A stretch of 18,052 nucleotides of DNA, from positions 1-18,052 of the forward strand of contig JALLBK010000922.1 in the NCBI GenBank assembly GCA_036940085.1. The letters run 5' to 3'. This document shows, one piece after another, positions 9,029-17,965 of this stretch (within the stretch, counting starts at the first letter, position 1; every line of letters begins with the position of its first letter). The stretch comes from Discostella pseudostelligera (Eukaryota > Bacillariophyta > Thalassiosirophyceae > Thalassiosirales > Thalassiosiraceae). The notes below the pieces were generated by a model. It had not been told where the DNA came from, searched no databases, and saw only the letters and a program-made list of their open reading frames with translations. A program made the position numbers and the translations under genes.

Positions 9029-11035
9029 TCAAATATCAGCCACCACTTCGGACCCACCACCGCCCTGGTCCTGAAAATGAACCTTCCCCTCCCTCTTGCA
9101 AAATTCCACCTGACGATTGCGTTCCGCGAACCGTTCCAATGATTCTCGTGTCGTTGAGGCATGACAACGAGGACATGTCAGCCCAGGTAAGTAATGTCGT
9201 TGCGTCCTGGCATCGTAACGAAGTGGTGGTAGGTCCAGTATCCCTGCTGCTAATGCTTGATATCTGGCAGCTTCCACCTCGTCATCCTGCGCTTCATAAG
9301 TTGTAGTAGAACTGTCGTCGTCAATGCTGGTGGATTCCAGTAATAATCGATAATCCATCGGACCTCGACATCCATGACACGAAATGTATTTCCTCGATGG
9401 TCGCAATCCTTTTGTTACTGCAACTCGTTTGTCAAATACAAAACACTCTCCGCGAAATGTTGATTTCAGTGACGACGACGATAATGGTCTCTTGTCAATG
9501 CAATTCTTTTTGGTATTGTCGGCATTGACACCACGTTCGTCCTCCTCCTCTTTCTCTGTTTCTACTTCTGTCTTCCTCTCCCTTGTCTTCCCGGCATCCT
9601 CCTCCTCCCCGCTTCCACCAACTCCTCCCCCCTCACTACTTCGTCTCTCGGCAACATGATCCAAATACGCCAATATCCCACCCTCCAAATGATAGATGGG
9701 CATATCCTTCGGGAACAACTTGGATTGAATAGCATACGAGGTTGCCTTCTCACAACGGATGCCACCGGTACAGAACATGGCAATTCCCTCGGGAGGTGGC
9801 TTCTTCTTCTTCGTTGTTGCTGCTGCTGCTGCTGATGATGATGATAAAGATTTTGGATATTTGTTGTTTGCCGGAGCGATCAATTGGTCTTCGTCGGCAG
9901 CACTTGCATCAACAACCTTCTCACCAACATCTTTCTCACTCCCACCACGACCATACACATCAACCTCATCCTCATCATTACTCCCATCCTTATTAGAATA
10001 ACTACTCCAATCATACTCCTCCGCCAACCTTGTCAAATATACTGGCAAATCACTAAAATTTTGAGTGTGTGGATTGATGGCAGATTCAAATGTCCCAATA
10101 TCAATTTCATACGTGTTGCGTGTGTCAATAACGAGAATGTTGGGATTATGAATGGCAATTTGGTCCCATTGGGAGGGGTTGAGATATTGTCCCTTGATGG
10201 TGAGGGGGTTGGATAGGAGATGGTTCGATTGGTATCGTTGTTGTTGTTGTTGCTGCTGGTGGTGATGATTGAGTGTTGAGGATGTTGGTGGTGATGAAGT
10301 TGGCACTGCTGCAGTTGTAGCATCCGAAGCACTATCAGATACATCGGCAGCCGATGAAGCAATGGGATAATTGTCGACTTTAGTAGTAGCACGTCCCAAT
10401 CCCAAAGTGACAATCTCTGCCTTGATTTTGATTTTGAGTCGTTGAAATGCCTGCTGTGGTGATTGCAGTAGTTGATGTTGCTCATTATTGCCAGGAGTAT
10501 CCTCACCATTTTCATACTCATCCTTCCAGACACTCAATCTAGTTCGTAAGTCTGGTCCCCCAAATAATGGATGATTCTTCAAATACTTGACCACTGGATC
10601 ATCATACTCTGTATCATTATCATGAATGGAGACATTGCTGCCATCATCACCACTTTGATGAACAGCAGCAGTTGCCGTAGTTACATGAGTAGATGTCCGT
10701 CGTACCGGATAGCAAATGGTACCATTGATCCCCTCAGGCGCTAATAATAACGTGCCCCGAACATTATATGCGCGCAAGGTTGACGATAACTCCGATTGCA
10801 GTGCGAGAAGGGTGGGATGTCGCTCTACTTGAAGAGGGGGTGCCTCGCCTTGTTGCGGCTGCGGCTGCTGGTAGTCGTCATGGCCGCATTCAAAGGTAGA
10901 GGGAAGAGGAATTAGGGGAACGAATCGATAGAGGGCCAATATGCGATATTCGACGTCGTCGCTGGAGGAAGATGATGGGGCTGCTGCTACTGCGGCCGGC
11001 ATGGTATTCGTCGTCATCGTGGGAGTGTCTACCAT
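9029..11035 (-). CDS. TrhO/UPF0176-type rhodanese-domain protein (putative tRNA uridine-34 hydroxylase)
   Basis: Single exon, 668 codons. Bacterial TrhO (YceA) hydroxylates wobble uridine-34 of tRNA in an oxygen-dependent route to 5-carboxymethoxyuridine; plants and animals have related rhodanese proteins of less certain role. The family blocks appear in order: N-terminal RGTLLLAPEGINGT (about residues 93-106), IKAEIVTLG (204-212), LNPSQWD and DTRNTYE (285-310), the active-site loop CTGGIRCEKA (422-431, Cys422 at the rhodanese position), YHLEGGI (448-454) and GECFVFDKRVAV (529-540). It ends with two CxxC pairs (553/556 and 621/624) suited to one zinc ion. It is nearly twice the bacterial length because of inserts: a His/Gln run near 257-267, an acidic and poly-Ala segment at about 345-410 and a Glu-rich segment at 463-515. 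A later Met (residue 12) is an alternative start. No clear signal peptide, so cytosolic is the default guess. Family firm, substrate inferred. Confidence 0.85.
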   Translation of the reverse strand: MVDTPTMTTNTMPAAVAAAPSSSSSDDVEYRILALYRFVPLIPLPSTFECGHDDYQQPQPQQGEAPPLQVERHPTLLALQSELSSTLRAYNVRGTLLLAPEGINGTICYPVRRTSTHVTTATAAVHQSGDDGSNVSIHDNDTEYDDPVVKYLKNHPLFGGPDLRTRLSVWKDEYENGEDTPGNNEQHQLLQSPQQAFQRLKIKIKAEIVTLGLGRATTKVDNYPIASSAADVSDSASDATTAAVPTSSPPTSSTLNHHHQQQQQQQRYQSNHLLSNPLTIKGQYLNPSQWDQIAIHNPNILVIDTRNTYEIDIGTFESAINPHTQNFSDLPVYLTRLAEEYDWSSYSNKDGSNDEDEVDVYGRGGSEKDVGEKVVDASAADEDQLIAPANNKYPKSLSSSSAAAAATTKKKKPPPEGIAMFCTGGIRCEKATSYAIQSKLFPKDMPIYHLEGGILAYLDHVAERRSSEGGGVGGSGEEEDAGKTRERKTEVETEKEEEDERGVNADNTKKNCIDKRPLSSSSLKSTFRGECFVFDKRVAVTKGLRPSRKYISCHGCRGPMDYRLLLESTSIDDDSSTTTYEAQDDEVEAARYQALAAGILDLPPLRYDARTQRHYLPGLTCPRCHASTTRESLERFAERNRQVEFCKREGKVHFQDQGGGGSEVVADI

Positions 11036-11350
11036 ACTATGGATATGGAGGCGACGGAGTTCATCGTCATCGGCATGACAAAATCGGCATCGATGAATCG
11101 ATGTTGGCGGGAAGAAGCGTACGTCGTCGCTTCACCGAGGGCGAGCTGTAAATCTTACTCTATGGCCAAGCAAAGGTCTTACACGTGGAAGTCATTGGAG
11201 TTCGCCATCGAATCGATGATCGATTAAAACATACATATCTACAACGCGGTGACTAATGATCGATAGCACTAGTACATTACAAGACGAAGCTTGCAAGAGC
11301 AAAAGAAGGTACAATGCTGCATTAGGAGTACTATTTTGCACAATAATTGG
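11036..11350. other. Intergenic stretch upstream of the TrhO-like gene
   Basis: It lies between the TrhO-like start and the stop of the synthase-like gene, both on the minus strand. It is expected to hold the promoter of the first and the 3' end of the second. The only notable element is a TTGGCGGGAA motif, listed separately. Short plus-strand frames (11039..11227, 11256..11453) have no family features. Confidence 0.5.
11104..11113 (-). promoter_or_regulatory. TTCCCGCCAA motif upstream of the TrhO-like gene
   Basis: TTGGCGGGAA on the plus strand, i.e. TTCCCGCCAA in the gene's own direction, about 70 bases before its ATG. It is the same core as the array upstream of the synthase/transporter pair. 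Position and recurrence suggest a transcription-factor or core promoter site; this is inference from motif sharing only. Confidence 0.4.
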
Positions 11351-12870
11351 TCACAGAAAGACATCTGGATCCTCTGGAGTCGGTATATCGTTCTTAGGCC
11401 CACTCATAACATTCCCATCAGGATCAAACTCCACATCCTCCAATCCCCACTGACTACTAAATTCAGCTGGTAACATGGTTCGATCTCGTACTGTACGGAT
11501 AAATTCAGGGGCACGATCCGAACCCATTACGGCCCGTCCAACGACGACACCATCGTATCCTGCAGTCAAGAGCTTTTTCATTTCGGTAGTGGTGGATATC
11601 CCTCCTCCGGCAATGGTGACAATTGGTCCACCCGACCCGGGAAATAGACCTGTGCAAATATAAATATATGTTTAGTGATGGTTGTAACAACATGATGACA
11701 TTCTGTCAGCCAATAAAACGAAGGCACTCTGTACATACCTGCCAACTTAATTGCCTGATCCGGTACCAACTCTCCAGTAATCCGATCTCGATTCGACACC
11801 ATTATATTCTGCGCCAATGCATCCAACGCCGCTTGCACTTCATTGTAAGTATGACATTCCACAATCGTTTCCAATCCAATCACCGTGGCTAAATTCAGAA
11901 AGTTCTCCAATGCTGGTCCCAATACACTTGCCATTAATAAAATTCCATCGGCACCCGCCTCTTTGGCTAGACCAAGTTGTAATTCATCCACGACAATATC
12001 TTTCATAACCACGGCGGCATAATCATTTACCCGTCGGACACTTGCTATAGCCGATTTCAATTCGCTCATATCTCCCCCATAGGAATGGTAATCGACATTG
12101 ACAAATACGACGTCAGCACCTAATCGAACCATGGCCTCGGCAACCAATCCGGCATCATCGTATCGTGCGAATTGTTCACGGGGATAACTGAGATTACTCT
12201 TTCGTTTAATGTCGACGATAAAACTCCCCCGTCGCATAGTAGGCTCGGCCAATCCATATTCTAGCAATTTATCCTCTTTTCTTATTTCATCGTCAGTTTT
12301 TTTGGCAGTATTGTTGGGATTGGCAATATTGGTTGGATCATCGTGTACACGTCGAAGTGCGGATGCGAGACGTTTCTTTTCCACGCCGTCTTGGACATAT
12401 CCCATGGCCATTCGTACTGGATCGGATAAGGATGCATGTTGGGAGGAGAGACGTTTCATTTCATATTCCTTGCGATGGACGGCGGCGTAGATGTCTTCAC
12501 GATTGCTGTTGTCGTTGCTGCTACTACTACTCGATAGGAATAGTCGTAGTGAGTTATTGCATCTTCTACTTCGGATATTGTTGGAATAATAATAAAATGA
12601 TGATGATGGAGAGGACTGGAAGGAGTCGTCATTGACGTATTGTAACTGTTGTGCTTGTGGTCGTCGTTGGCTTGGCACGTAGTATCGGAGAGGACAGTTC
12701 GTCGTCGTCGTCGACGACGACGTCGTACAAAAGCATGCTGCCGCTGCCACTGCAAACAATGAAGAGAGACAAACTGATAGTATCAATAATAGTGTCGATG
12801 GGGTGGAATTGCACCCCCGGAGGAGGATTCTGGCTCCGTTACGGCGGCGGCTCATGGTCATGGTCGGCAT
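11351..12870 (-). CDS. Indole-3-glycerol-phosphate synthase-like protein, probably plastid-targeted (2 exons)
   Basis: Exons 11739-12870 and 11351-11649, joined by an 89-bp GT-AG intron in phase 1, give 476 residues from the Met at 12870. A start at 12969 would add 33 residues reaching into the promoter repeat; the inner Met is preferred because it puts a hydrophobic signal segment (residues 25-45) at the N-terminus, followed by a Ser-rich transit-like stretch. The C-terminal half is a TrpC-like barrel. Canonical IGPS converts carboxyphenylamino-deoxyribulose phosphate to indole-3-glycerol phosphate in tryptophan synthesis. Visible matches are DIKRKS (220-225) for EVKKAS, MKD with Lys290, VECH with Glu338, SNRD with Asn360, IAGGGI (390-395) and AGYDGVVVGRAVM. 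Compared with the canonical enzyme, the first catalytic Glu is Asp220, the SPSKG loop is missing and SESGI has become AGGGI. It may be a divergent paralogue rather than the biosynthetic enzyme. Fold firm, activity uncertain. Confidence 0.75.
12703..12722. repeat. Perfect 20-bp palindrome of CGT/ACG triplets
   Basis: Ten bases of CGT triplets followed by their exact reverse complement, lying inside the presequence-coding part of the synthase-like gene, where it contributes Ser/Thr codons. It is probably a by-product of opposing triplet microsatellites rather than a protein-binding site. Confidence 0.7.
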
Positions 12871-12943
12871 AATGTTGTGGGTTGTTGTGGGTGTGTGTGT
12901 GTGTGCTCTTGATTGATGGGCTGGTGAATGGATGGTGATGCGC

Positions 12944-13152
12944 TTTTCCCGCCATTTCTTTTCGAACATCTTTTCGCGTACTATTATTTTTCCCCGCCAT
13001 TTTCATGCCGGCCATGCCATAATATCTTTTCCCGCCATATCATTTCGCGCCGGCCATGCCGAATCTTTTCGCGTATCTTTTCCCGCCATTTCTTTTCTCC
13101 GTATCTTTTCCCGCCATATCTTTTCTTTTCGCACCATATCTTTTCCCGCCAT
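12944..13152. promoter_or_regulatory. Array of six TTTTCCCGCCAT-like sites in a divergent promoter
   Basis: Plus-strand copies of (T)TTTCCCGCCAT lie near 12944-12955, 12988-13000 (TCCCC variant), 13027-13038, 13077-13089, 13106-13117 and 13141-13152. Each is usually preceded by TATC, and they are interleaved with TTTCGCG variants at about 12971, 13043 and 13066. A longer piece containing GCCGGCCATGCC occurs twice, 42 bp apart (13007 and 13049). Five of the six copies contain TTTCCCGC, an exact match to the E2F consensus TTTSSCGC, and the TCCCC variant still contains TTCCCCGC. The array sits between the divergent synthase-like and MFS transporter genes and could drive both. The sites are seen directly; E2F binding is inferred. 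It could also be a local tandem repeat without regulatory function. Confidence 0.6.
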
Positions 13153-13345
13153 TCTTTCCTCCACGTGGTTGGTGTCGGTTGACTTCTTGAGTTGATGTTG
13201 TTTGTGTGTGGCCGAGCTCAGCTTGGCCGGGGAACAGAAACACCAAGCAACAAGCAAACATCACGACCATGACGGCTGACGGCATCGGTACATCATCCAC
13301 CATCATCGACTAGAGACTACCGTCCGTAAATCAACACTACGCAGA

Positions 13346-15670
13346 ATGGCAATGAAACTCTACCTTCTCATCTGCTGGCATGCTGTCCATGCCGTCACCG
13401 TCGTGTCGGCATTTGCATCGTCGTCGACAACATCAACATCACATTCGACGATGATGTCACCGCTGCCATTCCGTAGTAAAGTGAGGCATCATCATCATCA
13501 TCATCATGGCGTCGTTACAACAACATCCACACGCCTCCATCTTCTGCTATCCATCCCGCGCGGTGGCGGCAGTGGGACGGTGACGGCAGCAGCGGCATCC
13601 GCATCCTCCTCCGTGGTTGCCACCATCACCTCCAAACTATCAAAATGGACTTCGACACCCCATGGGACATTCAATCTCGTTTTGGCATTGTTGGGCATGT
13701 CTACGGCTGTATTGAAATTGTATAATCAGAAGCAGGATAGTGATGAACGGGATAATGCTGGAGAGATTGTGGTGAGTGTTTTTGAGTAACCCATCTAGTT
13801 CATTTACATTTATGGCATTGTATGACAATTGATGTTGTCTAACATTAATTTTATTGGTTTGTCATCTCAACTGGTTGGAAATGTATGCGGTTTCTTCTCG
13901 GGATGAAATCTCTCAATGTACACCCCTTGCCTACATTCTCCACTACCACTCCCACAAATACTTGTGGACATGATGTGAAGAAAAAGGATCCTAAAGTCCA
14001 ATCCCTACAGCTACGGTTCTTGGCAGTCTTTTGGTTACTACGTATGGCTGATTGGTTGCAGGTTAGTATTAATTCAATTTGATCGGCGCGAATTGACGAG
14101 TGTTCTTTCTATAACTCAAATGTATATTGCTCTTGGTACGACGGATCCTTACCTCTCACGTTCCGCAAATATGCATCACACATCATCATTTCAGGGACCA
14201 TACTTCTACCAAGTCTATGCCTCCAAAACTTTTGGTTCCTCCTCCTCCGCCGTAGTTACTTGGGTCTCTCGTCTCTTCTTGACCGGCTTTGCCTCCACGG
14301 CATTATTCGGACCACTCGTCGGACGTCTCTGTGACTCCTACGGACGCAAGGCTGGGACACTTGCCTTCTCTCTACTGTACAGCTTGGGTGCGATTAGTAC
14401 CAAGAGCAATGTATTGGGTGTATTGCTCTTAGGACGAGTAATGGGTGGAATAGGTACCAGTTTGTTATTTAGTGCACCGGAGGCGTGGTTGGTCGGTGAG
14501 GCGGGGAAGGAGGGTGTGGAGAGTAGTTTGGGTGAAACGTTTGGTTTGGTGAGTTTTGTCCTTGAATATAAGTTCGGAATCGAGATGTGTATGTTTGATG
14601 AATATTCTCTCAACGCTATTGCCAATGCCACTATCTGTATCACAAAACAATTACACACCATCTACTTCTAGGCATATGCTGGAGATTCAATAGTAGCCAT
14701 CCTCGCTGGACAAATGGCCGGCATGGCGGCCTCGACCCGTGGCCCCACGGGTCCCTTTGAGCTGTCTGTCGGATTCCTTGTCATGGGCGCTGTGTTGGCT
14801 TCGTTCATGTGGAAGGAGAATGTTGCCGGAGGAGGTGGAGGTATCAATACGGACAATGGAATTAAGTCAACAAAGGACAAGGAAGCGAAACCAACCATTC
14901 GGGATGCTGTTCAGGTAGTCAAGTCAGATCCCAAAATCATGCTCGTGGGTGCCATTCAATCATTGTTTGAGGCTGCCATGTATATCTTCGTTCTCAATTG
15001 GCCACCGGCGGTGAGCAAGGCTATTAGTTCGTACTTTTCCAAATTTTCGGTGGCCAAGTCGTCGTCGTCAGCAGCAGCTACAATCAATACACCTTACGGG
15101 ACTGTGTTTTCGTGTTTCATGGCATGCTGCCTCCTTGGATCAACGCTGTTTGGTCAATTAACATCCTCGAATAAAGTTGATAAGAGTGGGAAGAGTACAG
15201 CAATATCTACCGAAAGCTTCGTTGTGGGAATGTTGTGTTTGGCAGCGTTGGCGATGGGAAGTGCCACCTTATCCATCAGCACATCCACTCCACGCATCAT
15301 CTCCATGTTGACATCCCTCCCTGTTCTTTCCAATATCCTATCGCCCATCGTTGCCATGTGCGGCAAACTTTCCTCATCTCTAGCGCAGCCTGGAGCCATC
15401 CTCTCCATTCTTATGCTAAGTCTCTTCCTCTTTGAATCATGTGTCGGCATGTACTTTCCCACCATCGGGACACTCCGATCGAAGTACTTCCCGGATAGCC
15501 ATCGTAGTGTGGTGATGAATTTGTTCGGCATCCCATTGAATGTTATGGTGGTGACAGTGTTTTTGAGTATTGAGAGACTGGGCGTGCAGGGAGCTTTGGG
15601 AGTGAGTACTACCGCTTTGGCAGTGGCAGCCGCATGTGGATACAAGTTGAAGAGGTTGGTGAAGGAGTAA
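13346..15670 (+). CDS. MFSD5-type major facilitator transporter, probable plastid presequence (4 exons)
   Basis: Exons 13346-13771, 13981-14061, 14195-14548 and 14672-15670 with GT-AG introns of 209, 133 and 123 bp, all in phase 0, give 619 residues. MFSD5 proteins are major facilitators linked to molybdate uptake in algae and animals. Family blocks seen are RFLAVFWLLRMADWLQGPY across exons 2 and 3, the MFS loop GRLCDSYGRKAG, LLGRVMGGIGTSLLFSAPEAW, and LRSKYFPDSHRSVVMN followed by PLN near the end. The N-terminus is a signal peptide with SAFA at its likely cleavage point (VVSAFASS), the diatom plastid-import motif. A Ser/Thr-rich stretch with a seven-His run and an RGGG follows, so a plastid membrane location is inferred. 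The exon 2 acceptor (GAAG, 13980) has no clear pyrimidine tract; in-frame alternatives lie up to 50 bp downstream and would trim the start of the domain. Substrate not determinable. Confidence 0.82.
13487..13507 (+). repeat. (CAT)7 microsatellite encoding a His run
   Basis: Seven perfect CAT triplets inside the presequence-coding part of the MFS gene, giving seven histidines between the signal peptide and the transporter domain. It is a slippage-prone tract and probably length-variable between strains. Confidence 0.85.
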
Positions 15671-16022
15671 GAGAAGCATTATGCGACAATGAATTCGGTT
15701 GTATATTTCAATGCACAAATACGTGAATAATCCTTTCAGTCAATGTCCTTTTTAATATTCACGCAAGCAATAGTTGTTGTTGTAGTAGTGGCGTTTCATG
15801 ATTCAATGCATGGTGGTCTTGTCGAGGTCGTGACGGTTTATTCTGTGGAAAAATTGGCGGGAAGGAAGATGTGGTGAAAATTATGGCGGGAAGAAAGATC
15901 TTCGACTTCAACAACTCGACGATTGCGATGGTGTTATGGGCAATCAATCAACATCAATATCAATAGGACTTCTGACGATGACGGATCGACTTTTACCTCG
16001 TCATAACCGACGATGCAGCGTG
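15671..16022. other. Intergenic stretch between the MFS and peroxiredoxin genes
   Basis: 3' flank of the MFS gene and promoter of the peroxiredoxin gene. It contains two GGCGGGAA motifs, listed separately. If the peroxiredoxin start is the upstream ATG at 15936, the last 87 bases are coding. Confidence 0.5.
15854..15893 (+). promoter_or_regulatory. Two GGCGGGAA motifs upstream of peroxiredoxin Q
   Basis: TTGGCGGGAA at 15854-15863 and ATGGCGGGAA at 15883-15892, about 130-170 bases before the preferred ATG. The second is followed by GAAAGAT, so its reverse complement ATCTTTCTTCCCGCCAT closely matches the unit of the array near 13 kb. They are probably two copies of the same binding site in inverse orientation. 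Confidence 0.45.
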
Positions 16023-16953
16023 ATGCCCTATCGGCTAATATTTCAATCGATTACACTACTCGCGGTTGCGGCATTCATCTGTAGCCACGTCCCGTCTCAC
16101 GCCTACACATCAATAAGAAGTTCGGCACCCAGACACAGTATTTCATCATCGTGCCTTAGTTCGAGTGCCTCAACCGCCGGCAACAATGACAATAAGGATC
16201 TTTCTGCATCAAACAAACATCACCAAGTCAAGAAGTTGGGACGACGTGGATTTCTCGAACGAGGCGCTGCTGTGGCGCTGACATCAGGTGCTGTCGTCTT
16301 CACCACCACTACCGAGTCTGCATCCTGGGCAGCGACGTCCATCCCACCACTCGGATCACCCGCGCCAGACTTTGCACTCATCAATACACATGGACATTTT
16401 GTCACACTCGACTCATTAACTTCTTCGAATAACCCAAAATGGACAATCTTGTACTTTTATCCGGGAGCGTTTACGAGTGGATGTACATTGGAGGCACGGA
16501 AATTCCAAGAGATATTACCACTGTTTACGAAAGCGAATGCCCAAGTGGTTGGAGTGAGTGTCGACCCGGTAGAGAAGAATTCGGCGTTTTGTAATAGCGA
16601 AGGATTGGATTTTTTCATGTTAACTGATGAGGTGAGAGATCGGTAAAACATCACCATCACTCTCGAGATATTGCGTTCATTGACCCCTCGCACTCACACC
16701 ACACACACACACGGAATCCCTTCTCGATTGCTTTGCTTCATATCAATCTCTTAAAAAGGGAGGGACCGTATCCAAAGCGTATGGAACCTCACTCTCCATA
16801 CCAGGATTTGGAACATTTTCCAATCGACGAACATTTATAATCGATCCTCAGAAGATTGTGCGTTGGGTATTTGTCGATGTGGAAAGTCGTATCCCGAAAC
16901 ATCCCAGTGAAGTTTTGGAGAAATTATTGGAGTTGCAGCAGCAATCGCAGTAG
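16023..16953 (+). CDS. Peroxiredoxin Q/BCP-type thiol peroxidase with ER, plastid and Tat targeting segments (2 exons)
   Basis: Exons 16023-16631 and 16759-16953, with a 127-bp GT-AG intron in phase 0, give 267 residues. The Met at 16023 is preferred over 15936 because it begins a clean signal peptide (LLAVAAFICSHVPSHAYTS). Next come a Ser-rich transit-like stretch and a twin-arginine signal, GRRGFLERGAAVALTSGAVV (residues 73-92), ending in ASWA, so the predicted address is the thylakoid lumen. The enzyme would reduce hydrogen or alkyl peroxides. Core motifs: PAPDFAL, LYFYPGAFTSGCT with peroxidatic Cys154, VVGVSVDP, FFMLTDE and the conserved Arg in NRRTFIIDP. The usual PrxQ resolving Cys five residues after the peroxidatic one is absent (GCTLEAR); the only other core Cys is 190 in SAFCNSE. 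It may therefore act by a 1-Cys or unusual 2-Cys mechanism. Family firm; targeting strongly suggested by sequence; mechanism inferred. Confidence 0.85.
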
Positions 16954-17317
16954 TTGAGGTTTTGCTGTGTACAATATGTTTGGTCATTCAGCGGACGAGA
17001 TCAGCATATTGACGGTTAACATCGGTTGTCACCTCTTTTCTAGATCGATTGGTGTAATTTTATCGTTATGTATGCATGATAACACTTTCATCACATCAGA
17101 CGCCTTCTTGGCATACGCCTGCCAAACAAAATAGTGAGAACAAACAACGCCTACAATACGAAAGAAATCGCCTTCCATCATTCATTAAGAATCTAATCAT
17201 GATCTTCCCATACGATTTGTTGTGTATCATGTATTTTCCATCCAAAATATCTAGGAAACTAGTCACGCTATCCATATCAAAGAACCTATCAACTTCCGCC
17301 CAAATACATGTCTTGAT
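16954..17317. other. Intergenic stretch between convergent genes
   Basis: 3' flanks of the peroxiredoxin gene (plus) and the next gene (minus). A short frame at 17076..17324 (plus) shows no domain or family feature and overlaps the end of the minus-strand gene, so it is not called. No RNA gene or repeat was seen. Confidence 0.5.
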
Positions 17318-17965
17318 TCATTGATCACCATTCACATAACTTCCCTCCAAAAACAGGCACAGTGCAATCAATCCAGCAAAAAATACCGCACACCCCAATG
17401 CGCTCATTCCTAGACATATCGATTCCTTCAGTGTGAAGAAGATACATCGACAGGGACAAATGTTCCCCTTGTAGTTAACGCCGACATCATGCTCATCGAA
17501 ATCATTTTCATTTGTTGTGTCGTCGTCGTTGAAATTATGTTTTGAGTTCTCGATAATGGATGGAAAGGGAACATAGGCACGTATTGGACCCTTGATTGTG
17601 GTTTCACCTGTCGTTGTATTGTTTCCATTTCTCTTTTCTTCGTCCTCAATAACTTCATCGTCCATTAATGCCAGTATTCCAACTTTTGAATTCATGGAAG
17701 GTCTTATCATTCTTGATGCTCTTGTGAATGATTCAAAATTGACGCTATCATTGCCGCCCGCAGCCTGATTAGTATCATCAACTGCTGCTCCTGCTGCGGA
17801 AGACAAATTCTGATTTTCGACGTCATGAGCCCGTGTTGTGGTGTCAGCGGTAAGCTCACCAAACACCGACAACCTAGCCGGTGATGATGGATGATCATTC
17901 TCGTCACCGTCACCCCCGTCCTTGACCTTACTGCTACTGGATAAATCTGGATTCTGGGCCGACAT
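17318..17965 (-). CDS. Unrecognised acidic protein with a single C-terminal membrane anchor
   Basis: Single exon, 215 codons. I do not recognise a family. The first about 160 residues are polar and acidic, rich in Asp, Asn, Ser and Thr, and probably disordered. Within them, SFTRASRMIRPSMNSK and GPIRAYVPFPSII are the less random stretches. A cysteine pair (CPCRC, about residues 170-174) precedes one hydrophobic segment (about 186-208, ICLGMSALGCAVFFAGLIAL), and only a few residues follow. This is the layout of a tail-anchored or type II membrane protein with a cytosolic domain. The Met at 17965 is the first in frame; the upstream sequence continues to the window edge, so an earlier exon cannot be excluded. 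Composition fits a real gene better than a chance frame, and the anchor is convincing. Confidence 0.6.
   Translation of the reverse strand: MSAQNPDLSSSSKVKDGGDGDENDHPSSPARLSVFGELTADTTTRAHDVENQNLSSAAGAAVDDTNQAAGGNDSVNFESFTRASRMIRPSMNSKVGILALMDDEVIEDEEKRNGNNTTTGETTIKGPIRAYVPFPSIIENSKHNFNDDDTTNENDFDEHDVGVNYKGNICPCRCIFFTLKESICLGMSALGCAVFFAGLIALCLFLEGSYVNGDQ

Noticed and set aside
10033..10533. 166-codon minus-strand frame inside the TrhO-like gene
   Set aside because: Overlaps the long frame carrying the conserved rhodanese blocks; the His/Gln/Leu-rich translation comes from triplet runs in another phase.
12888..12904. (TG)n tract upstream of the synthase-like gene
   Set aside because: Short simple repeat in a 5' leader, with no sign of special function.
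12944..13152. CRISPR-like interpretation of the repeat array
   Set aside because: Units are short, degenerate and irregularly spaced, without unique spacers, and the surrounding genes are eukaryotic.
12928..13195. Plus-strand frames rich in Phe/Ser/Arg/His in the divergent promoter
   Set aside because: They are translations of the TTTTCCCGCCAT repeat array, with periodic composition and no start-context support.
15154..15645. 163-codon minus-strand frame opposite the MFS gene
   Set aside because: Antisense to exon 4, where the MFSD5 signature is plainly encoded on the plus strand.
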